Shown: piece after piece, positions 56,490-64,000 of the stretch
Layout of the letters: each line of letters starts with the position of its first letter
How positions within the stretch are numbered: the stretch's first letter is position 1
Source: Ustilaginoidea virens
Lineage: Eukaryota > Ascomycota > Sordariomycetes > Hypocreales > Clavicipitaceae
DNA length: 64,000 bases
Direction of reading: 5' to 3'
Assembly: GCF_000687475.1 (NCBI RefSeq)
Contig: NC_057320.1
Location: 3,906,001-3,970,000 of the forward strand
Notes under the pieces: model-generated
Database searches by the model: none
Told to the model about the DNA's origin: nothing
What the model saw: the letters and a program-made list of their open reading frames with translations, nothing else
Position numbers and translations under genes: made by a program

Positions 56490-58370
56490 ATGCCGCTGCC
56501 GTCTTCCTTCAAGGGCTTAGTAGACAAACTCGCCGTCGAGACTGAAGAGGGTTTGACGCACTCCCAGCTTATGGTATCTGCCAATCTTGCTTTCGCCCTC
56601 CAGCAATCCAGCCTTCGTCAATCATGGGTTAACATGTCTCCTTCAGCTCATCAACAATGACCTGAAGCCAGTTGAAAAAGAACGCCGGCAATGGAGCGCT
56701 TGGAACTTTGTGGGATTTTGGATTGCCGACTCATACAATATCAATACGTGGATGGTATCGTCGTCCATGATTATCGGTGGGCTTTCATGGTGGCAGGCTT
56801 GGATCTGCGTCTGGGTCGGCTACTCCATTGCTGCCTGCTTCATCGTCATGAACGGCCGCATTGGAGCCGTATACCACATTGGCTTTCCCGTCGCTAATCG
56901 TGCTTCCTTTGGAATATTTGGAAGTCTGTGGCCAGTATTTAATCGCGCCGCCATGGGTGAGTTGTTACTCATGACACACTACTCACACGTAACCACTCGC
57001 GTGTGTACTAGGAGACCAACATGCCACCGCCCATCCATACACGGCCCGAAAGGAGGATGTTTGTACAATGTCCAGAGACTGACTAGCTTCATCTAGCATG
57101 CGTTTGGTACGGTGTGCAAGCTTACATTGGTGGAAACTGCGTCTACCTCATGATCCGATCCATCTGGAAGTCTTGGGACCGCACCAAAATGCCCGGCCCT
57201 TTCGACCCCAGTGCTTCAAGCACTCCTGATTTCGTCTCCTTCGTCATCTTCTGGGTTTTCTCACTGCCAGCCATCTGGTTCCCCGTGCACAAGATCCGCC
57301 ACCTCTTCACCGTAAAGGCGTACTTTGTCCCGCCGGCTGGCGTTGCGTTCCTGATTTGGGCGCTCGTTCGTGCCGGGGGAGCTGGTTCTGTCGTTCACAG
57401 GTCCAACACTGTTCATGGCGGCGATTTGGCCTGGGAAATGGTCAAAGGCATCATGTCCTCCATTGCCAACTTTTCCACACTCATCATCAATGATTGTGAC
57501 TTTACGAGATTCTCTCGAAAACCGAGGGATGCCCTGTGGTCCCAGCTGTTGGCCATTCCCCTAGGCTTCGCTTTGACATCGCTCATCGGAATCTTTGTGT
57601 CGTCGTCGTCGACGGTCCTTTACCAAGAGCCCATTTGGAATCCTCTCAGGCTCTTGGAAAACTTCATGGACGACGGGGGCGCGGCCCAGCGATTTGGTGT
57701 CTTTGTGATTGCTCTTGCCTTTGCCGTCGCTCAGTTGGGCACCAACATCGCAGCCAACTCCGTCTCAGCAGGCACCGACATGACTGCCCTTGTTCCGCGG
57801 CTTCTCAATATCCGACGCGGCGGGTACATCTGCGCCGCCGTCGGCTTGGCCATGTGTCCTTGGAACCTTCTCACCAGTGCCAACAACTTCACAACGTACC
57901 TCGCGGCCTATTCCGTGTTTCTCAGCTCCATCGCAGGCGTCATGTCCACAGACTACTACCTAGTCCGAAAAGGCTACCTGAACGTCAAGGAGCTGTATAG
58001 TGCTAGGAAATCGGCTCCGTATTACTTCACGTGCGGCGTCAACTGGCGCGCCTACGCCGCTTACATTGCCGGAATCCTCATCAACGTGGTCGGTTTCGCT
58101 GGTGCGGTTGGCCGGGACGTGCCCAAAGGGGCGACGTATATCTACAACCTAAACTTCTTTTGCGGCTTCATTGTGGCGTCCGCCACTTATTGGGGGCTGT
58201 GCAGGGTATTTCCCGTGCCCGAAACCAGCGACAGATGGACGGAAATCGGCGACACCATTGACGGCGACTTTCGTGTCGCATATGATGCCTCTGAGGATGG
58301 GTACGATGCAGAAAAGGTCGCGGCGACGCGTTACGGCAATGCTGGAAAGCAGCCGGTCAACTTTTCATGA
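56490..58370 (+). CDS. NCS1-family permease, uracil (Fur) type
   Basis: Exons 56490-56573, 56647-56956 and 57097-58370 encode 555 residues; the junctions give SQLM-LINNDLKP and NRAAM-A-CVWYGVQAY. The sequence is a 12-helix nucleobase-cation symporter-1 protein. The cytoplasmic N-terminus ends in NNDLKPVEKERRQWSAWN, helix 1 has FWIADSYNINTW, and VNRASFGIFGSLWPVFNRA-type and YIGG motifs follow. A helix-6 stretch has IANFSTLIINDCDFTRF, and a late loop has STDYYLVRKGYLNVKELYS. These fit the Fur branch (yeast Fur4, Aspergillus FurD) importing uracil and analogues across the plasma membrane. The acidic C-terminal tail may regulate turnover. Substrate choice among Fur members cannot be settled by eye. 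Confidence 0.9.
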
Positions 58371-58831
58371 TGCGGTGTAGCAAACCGTTTCTATCAATAC
58401 CGTAGTATGTGGCTATGAAAGACGCAATGTCATTTTCAAATCATGCCGTTTGCGACGCATGGCTGAACCACACCATTGTCGTTGATTTTACCTTGTCCCC
58501 TTGACGTCTAATCGGCTTATATGAGTGGGTTTGTACGTAAGAAGCGAGAAAAGATTTGATAGCCATCGTGTAGCTGTCATCTTGTCGAATTCGCATGCAA
58601 AGAAAAAGACACATCGGAATGTTGAAACTCGGGGGTACACTGCGAAGCACCAACCTTCACCAACCTTTCTCTTGATTATGACTGGAGTATCCTTGTTCCT
58701 CGGGGGACTACGCCTCTATTAGAATAAGGAACTTAGGTAAGTGAGGGATGGCCTTCGATAATTGCCTCCTAGGTGCCTGGAGAAAATCTCAAGTAATAAA
58801 GCATCGGGTGCGGAAGTGGCAAAAAGATATT
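58371..58831. other. Permease downstream region, no gene seen
   Basis: Probable permease 3' UTR and spacer before the tRNA. The ORF 58441-58653 (-) and ORF 58525-58722 (+) have no similarity or start context supporting a gene. Confidence 0.5.
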
Positions 58832-58903
58832 TGCCCCGTACTGGAATCGAACCAGTGATCTTGTCATTACTAGTGACACGCTTTACCACTGAGCCAACGG
58901 GGC
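58832..58903 (-). tRNA. tRNA-Thr (anticodon AGU)
   Basis: The minus strand folds into a cloverleaf. Acceptor GCCCCGT pairs with ACGGGGC and the discriminator is A. The anticodon stem TGTCA/TGACA encloses loop CTAGTAA with anticodon AGT, and the T arm is ACTGG-TTCGAAT-CCAGT. No intron. AGT, read with inosine at position 34, decodes ACU/ACC/ACA threonine codons. The A/B box consensus (GGCTCAGTGG and GGTTCGAATCC) is intact, so RNA polymerase III transcription is expected. Confidence 0.93.
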
Positions 58904-60224
58904 TGGATAGTGGTGGTATGAGTTGAGAATCGTTATTTTACAGTATAATCGCATAGAGTATGCCAAACAATCCTAAGATTTGCGGAGTAGATAGGTTGAT
59001 GCCATGCTCGTTATTGCGTTCATCCAGAAAATCAAGGTAGCCATGCCCTGAAAGAAAGCGACGCATGCAGTTCCCTAGTCTGTCCCTGCGGAATTGAAAG
59101 TGAACACTGGCTGCGTTTGGAAATGAACCAGCCTTCAATGTACTCCGAACTCCGGAGTCGGTGCTGGTGCTAGCACGACGATATGCCCGGACTGCCCAAT
59201 GGGGAAGTCGGGCATTCGGCGGGGACAGAATCGCTCAGGCATACTCGGTATGGTTGAACCTGCATTATTGCCCGACGAGCCTTTGCCTGTATTGGTTGGC
59301 GCTGCTGAAAGCTTCAAAAGTTGATGGCGGGGCTGGCAATACTCAATACTGCGCCAGTGAGTCCTGGCTGCTGAGAGCTGGGTCTGCTGACCCACTGAAT
59401 GGGCCCAGTCGCAACAACCAGACTCGATGTCGTCTGGCTGCTCCAGGCTGGGCGCTGATTGCAGCTTCAGGGGACCATGGAAGGGGACACAAAAAAATAA
59501 AGTTACCTCTAATGACATGGTGAGATTGACTTTATGGAGGAAATTGTCAATGCAAAGAAGTGTGCAAAGAAGTGGGCAACGTCAGCCGGCCAGTCCTGGT
59601 CCTCCTCTCTTGCCAGTCGAAAGACGGCAACCTTTGAAGAAGGAGCGATGCGACTCGATATGTACAGTACAAGCCACCGACCCATACCCCCGTCCATACC
59701 CATCCCTACCCATCCATTTGCTGCTAACCTTCCTACCTGTACTCCGTACTCCGTACTTTGGCAAGTCTGAATAAATATGTACCTTAGGTAAGGTACCTAG
59801 GTACGTAGGTAGGAGGTAGGTAGGTGGGTGCAACAACTACACAACAGTTGGCTCGTCGTCTCGCCTCGGACGCATTTTCATCGTCGCCATGAGCACAGAT
59901 CATCATTGAACTGCGGCTTTGCTGCTTCGGTCCAAGGTTTTGCGAACCTAGGCAACGGTTTCGCCACCGTTACTAGCTTGATCCAAGACAGCTTCCTTCA
60001 ACTACCTCCAGACCCTCCCTCCCCGCTCTGCCGTCTTGACACACTCTTGGGGAACAGAGGTGAGGCAGTCCAAGGTGTACACGTCAGAGTTCAGCAACTC
60101 CCGAGGAGGCCTAAGCTGGCCGTCTTTTTCTTTCGTTCTTTTTTTCCTTTTCCCTCTTTTTTTTTCTCGTCTTTTTTTTTTTGCCCACCTCGCTGGAAGC
60201 CAGACCGGCCGCAACAACAAACAT
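58904..60224. other. Intergenic region upstream of the Zn2Cys6 gene
   Basis: Holds a tandem TACTCCGTA pair (59740-59755), a TAGGTACC-rich stretch (59778-59825) and a pyrimidine-rich leader (60120-60185) before the ATG. ORFs in 59135-59836 overlap on both strands without domains and are not called. Confidence 0.55.
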
Positions 60225-62391
60225 ATGCCCAGCAACAGCATCACGAAGCCGTGCCACAACTGTCGACGCCGACGCCTGCGGTGCGATCGCTCATGGCCAA
60301 CGTGCCATAAGTGCGCGTCGTCGGGGCAGGAGTGCCTTGGATATGGAAAGGTATTTGTTTGGACACAGGCCATCGGCTCCCATGGGAACCCGAGATCCCT
60401 ACCCCCCTACGCACGGAGGCTAGGCGAGACGGGAGAAGCGCGAATCAAACCTCAGGTCGGCTTCCAGGTGGTGCCTGATGGCAACGCCTCGGGTGCTTGG
60501 TCCATAGGGGAACTCGACAGCTGCAGCCCAACTCGAACCAGTCGAGGAGACCAAACACTCGCCCAACAACACCACTATCAAGTACCGCAGGTCCCTAAGC
60601 AACCGCAAGTCTTTCCCGGAGCATTGCCGGAGGATGATGATGATGGGCCCGCCGCGGCGAAGGCAAGCAGACGCTGCTCAAATGACATTGAAGCATCGCA
60701 ACCGACACTACTGGATCGTAACGCCGACAAAACCTGCGTACTGAGCCAAGGAAACCTGATAGATCCGCTTTTCCAAGACTTGGATCGGAATTCTAGATAC
60801 TATCTTGCACATTGTAAGTTGCGGTCAAAAGAAAAGTCATCTCTCCTCACATTCCAATCCAAATGCTCTGGCTGGCTGCATCAAGAATTCGCCTAGCAGA
60901 CCTTGGCTCTCGCCACATCCCACATCGAGAATCCTCTGCTTCTTCCCGTTCCTTTTCCCGCGCCCCTTACCTCAAATTACTTGCCCTACTCAACTTGATC
61001 ATTGTGGCGAATCGCCAACTAGCTAATGCGACCAAATTTATTAGTCGCCGATAGTGTGTGCAAAGATCTAGTGGCTAGAGACTCCCCTGATAGCAATCCT
61101 TTCCGACAGCTGATTCCCTTGACCAACAAACATCCGCTGTTGCTGCAGATCCTCATTGCCACGTCTGCTATTCACTCATCCAACATGTTCCGGCCCATCA
61201 CGGCCATTCCCACTAACTTGACAGACCCTGGTGGTTATCTTGCCCAGATACGCTCACAAGACTTGGTCTCCAGACAGGCTCTTGTAGATGCCTTGACCGC
61301 AAAGCAAAAAGCAATGGGTCATCTCCGCGAAGTTTTGGATACGTTGGATCCTGCTGGGAGTGAAGTTGCCTTGGCGGCGATGCATTTCTTCGTCAAATTT
61401 GACCTTATCGATCTAGAACAAACGGAAGGGAAAGGATGGCAGGCCCACTTGGCTGGCGCAAGCAGCATCTTGGCTTTATTGACAACCGAGTCATCCAGGA
61501 GCGCTTCCAGCCGAATGTTGCACGACTGCGTCATTGCCGATTGCTTCATGTGAGTTGGCTTCCACCTTATCATACGGCCAACCAACCAATCCCCCCCCAC
61601 CCCCCTCCCCTCCCCTTCCCCGGGGGAGGGTTGTTATGCCATGACCGCCCACAGCTGGCGAGGAGGGTTACATGCTGACCTGAAATGGAAAATCCGACAG
61701 ATATCACATCCTTGGCTCAACCTTGGGATCCGGAGCTATAGCGTCCCGCATCGCACGCTATGCCTTTGAGTTTTTGCCCGTGATGAAGCGGGTCGAGGTG
61801 AACAGCTATCTTTCGTGCCCACCAGAGATTCTCCAAATCATCCTCCTGGCCTCCCAGCTTTCATACGAGAGCCCCTGCATTGATTGGAACCTGTCTGCCG
61901 CAGACCAGGCGCTCGCACTCATTGACCAAGCGCTTGCCTTTGACATTCCCGCGTGGGCCGACCGGCTTCGACAAATGCCCAATATAACGGACATTGAGAG
62001 CCGTATCCACATTGCATCGGCGCATCGCTCGGCCGTCTGTTTGTATATCCTCCAGGCACTTCCCTTGTCTCGCGCAGTGCGTCCTGTCGATACCAGTTTT
62101 CTCGTGAGTGACATACTCGGTCACCTTGGCCAAATCAGCGAACAAGACCCTTACTTTAAGGCTACTTCTTGGCCGACATTTATTGCTGGCGCGGAGACCC
62201 GGGATAGCGAAAAGCGGTCTTGGGCCATGACCCGTATCCTTGCCATCTGGAAAATTTGCTCATGGGGGTATATTTTTACGGCCATTGAGATGTTGAGAGC
62301 GACCTGGCAGATGCAAGATTCCAGACCAGACTCTGCTGTAAACTGGCTTCAAGATCTTAAAGACAGGGGCTTTGATTATTTGATTGTGTAG
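60225..62391 (+). CDS. Zn2Cys6 transcription factor (Fungal_trans_2 type)
   Basis: Exons 60225-60813, 61045-61549 and 61701-62391 encode 594 residues. Junctions in phase give YYLAH-F-ADSVCKDLVARDSP and DCF-I-YHILGSTLGSG. Residues 10-37 are a canonical binuclear zinc cluster, C-X2-C-X6-C-X6-C-X2-C-X6-C, followed by a basic linker. Residues ~60-180 are Gln/Pro-rich. The C-terminal ~400 residues resemble Fungal_trans_2 regulatory domains, with YYLAHFADSVCKDLVARDS...NPFRQLIPLT, then LLLQILIATSAIHSS and a late CPPEILQIILLASQLS. Targets are unknown; the upstream permease lies in the same orientation, but a regulatory link is only a possibility. The ATG 60225 starts MPSNSITKPC; the frame is open to 60036, but that stretch is pyrimidine-rich leader. 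Confidence 0.88.
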
Positions 62392-63133
62392 AACGAGCAA
62401 GCGAGCGCCATGTCCAGTTCAGCCGACCTCGACAGTGTCATGGACAGGTCGACCGTCCCCAACAGCCGCAGATGCTGCCTGCCTAGTGGAAGTTTTCCCT
62501 TTTTTTTTTCTTCTCCCAATCCTGTATTCAAATATTTATCGGTCTTTCGAGACTTACGCCTTCGTCCCACCGTTGTTCCGCGTATTTAAAGATATCCTCT
62601 TGTTACACTCCTGGTCAATCTGACTTTTTTTTTCTCCCGCTTCTTCAACCTACAGCAACAGAGCATGAAACCAAGCCAAGCAAGGGCCAGTTACAAAACC
62701 ATGTGCAATGCATTTCCTCAACCGTTTTGGACGTGGGGACGGAAGCCATGCATCAGGCAACCCAACCTGTCACAGAAAAGAACAGGTATCGGCATTGGAT
62801 TGTATCAATCATGATGTTTTTGATTTGAAGATCGTCTTAGGACGAGTTTATGCCCCTTTGCACCGGGGGGGTGTGTATTGTTGCTGTTCGTCATGGACAT
62901 GACGAGCGCATCTCTCGGTAATTTTGGCAACCAAGAGCAAGTATGAAAGAAGCATGGGCGCGACGAGCAACAGCAGATGATTTTAATGCGTATCTGAGAA
63001 CAACTACTCCGTAATAGCTATAAAAAAGAACGATGGTGTATATGTATATATATATATACAGGGTTCAGCTGTAAACGGAGGTATGTTATGTATACATGCG
63101 TAACAGCTTCGACGGGTACAAAAAAAAATGTTA
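62392..63133. other. Zn2Cys6 gene 3' side, no gene seen
   Basis: T runs near 62500 and 62624, a TACTCCGTA motif at 63005 and a short TATA repeat (63035-63060). No supported ORF. Confidence 0.55.
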
Positions 63134-63207
63134 CTCCCCCGGAAAGGCTCGAACTTTCAACCTCCTGATTAACAGTCAGACGCGCTAGCCAATTGCGCCA
63201 CGGAGGA
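63134..63207 (-). tRNA. tRNA-Asn (anticodon GUU)
   Basis: Minus-strand cloverleaf of 74 nt. Acceptor TCCTCCG pairs with CGGGGGA (one U-G pair) and the discriminator is G. The D arm contains TGGCGCAATTGGCTAGCGC. Anticodon stem TCTGA/TCAGG holds loop CTGTTAA with anticodon GTT, and the T arm is AAAGG-TTCGAGC-CTTTC-like. No intron. It decodes AAC and AAU. Confidence 0.93.
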
Positions 63208-63817
63208 CCACGAATGCTTGCTAAGGGCTGGATTGATTTTCATTAAGAGGTTAGGTGATTTTTGCCTGAACCTCGTGCTTTACGGTTTTGGCTCGCAAGG
63301 AAAGGGGCACCAGACTTGCATGGCGGTGCGTACGTATCACGGGTAGCGAGCGGTAATACAAGATGCGCCTGATGCGCCCGATGCGCCCAATGCGCTCGAA
63401 TGGTGCGTAGGGCGGAGTATGTAGGTAGGTGGCACAAGGATCGTCATGTAAAAGATGCTCCCTCCAGTTCAGTTCCAGTTCCATTTCCATCGAAGTACTC
63501 CGTTAAAACTCTAAATATTACACCCTACTGGAGTTGCAGCAACTCCATTGTATTCAGAAACAGTGCCAAATTACAAACATGGACGCCAAGACAGCAGCCC
63601 AAGATCAGCGTCTTTTACATTAGGTACCTTCTTAACCTGCCGGGCAGCACGACCGGCAAAGCACCTCCCTCGCTGTGGTCTATACTCTAGGTCCCCCTGC
63701 GAGACAAAAAATCTCGGCAACGCACGCCTTGACATTACAAACCACTCGCGCCAAAGGTTTCGGTCGAGCGGCCGTCCAGCGACTCTGGTTCTTGGTCGGC
63801 ATCTTCTTCCCAGTGAA
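63208..63817. other. Gene-free stretch between tRNA-Asn and the edge gene
   Basis: Contains imperfect GCGCCCGAT repeats (63360-63400). ORFs on both strands (63243-63490, 63400-63690) have no similarity I can recognise. Probably 3' UTR of the edge gene plus spacer. Confidence 0.45.
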
Positions 63818-64000
63818 CTATCGCGTCTTGTTAGCGACAAACAGGCTGTCAAATGGACAGACTTTGGGATTTCCTCCGACTTCATTCTTCTTTTCAGACT
63901 TACCAAAAGGCGTGACTAAAAAGCTGCAGATCAGGGCAAGACTAAAAAGACTGGCCAGGGCGACAAAGATGGCTTGGGGGTACGTGGCGACCGTCGCGGC
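63818..64000 (-). CDS. Partial membrane protein, C-terminal end, cut by window edge
   Basis: The minus-strand frame entering from 64000 is open for 60 codons and ends at a TAG at 63818-63820. It contains one clear hydrophobic helix, AIFVALASLFSLALICSFLV, preceded by TVATYP and followed by a polar Lys/Glu tail. That layout resembles the last transmembrane helix and cytoplasmic tail of a transporter such as an MFS member, but one helix cannot identify a family. A strong donor-like G|GTAAGT at 63903-63898 could instead end an exon at 63904, replacing the tail. Confidence 0.4.
   Translation of the reverse strand, partial: AATVATYPQAIFVALASLFSLALICSFLVTPFGKSEKKNEVGGNPKVCPFDSLFVANKTR

Noticed and set aside
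1..64000. CRISPR array, rRNA or biosynthetic cluster
   Set aside because: No regularly spaced repeats with unique spacers, no rRNA-like sequence, and no polyketide, peptide or terpene synthase was seen; the organism is eukaryotic.

Overview
The window comes from a filamentous ascomycete, most likely a sordariomycete and plausibly Hypocreales. The evidence is short spliceosomal introns with GTRNGT donors and CTRAC branch sites, a Zn2Cys6/Fungal_trans_2-type regulator, a filamentous-fungal BUD3 with a DH domain, and heavy CpA-to-TpA mutation of repeats as caused by repeat-induced point mutation (RIP). I could not assign a species.

Layout. 1-3415: A+T-rich, RIP-like degraded sequence without usable ORFs, holding a ~52-bp tandem array. 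3416-30267: one repeat block that resolves into four LTR retrotransposons nested three deep, each with matching LTRs and a 5-bp target-site duplication (TSD). Element I (3421-30262, +, TSD CCAGC) is a Ty1/copia-type element. It is split twice: by element II (7134-21504, coding on -, TSD ACTCT), which itself contains element III (9202-16047, +, TSD TCTAG), and by element IV (22250-27426, coding on -, TSD ATCAC). Element IV belongs to the same family as element I but lacks about 2.1 kb, mostly gag. All are riddled with stop codons and are inactive relics.

30268-64000: ordinary gene-rich euchromatin that begins abruptly at the TSD of element I. In order: OPI1-like phospholipid regulator (+); a decayed secreted LVIVD/choice-of-anchor-B-like gene relic (-); an unrecognised coiled-coil protein (-); an F-box/LRR-like protein (-); BUD3 septation RhoGEF (+); REV7 translesion polymerase subunit (-); PI31 proteasome regulator (+); KAP114/importin-9 (-); an NCS1 uracil-type permease (+); tRNA-Thr(AGU) (-); a Zn2Cys6 transcription factor (+); tRNA-Asn(GUU) (-); and the 3' end of a possible membrane protein running off the right edge (-). 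These genes are conserved housekeeping or regulatory genes with no evident shared pathway. REV7 and PI31 are divergent and share a short promoter carrying three TGACGTC sites at 13-bp spacing. BUD3/REV7 and PI31/KAP114 are convergent pairs.

Exon boundaries were derived by hand from splice consensus plus reading-phase agreement; every stated junction keeps frame. I found no obvious new defence or biosynthetic system. The strongest unusual content is the fully resolvable retrotransposon nest, its probable tRNA-half priming, the gag-less self-inserted copy, and the TGACGTC triplet.
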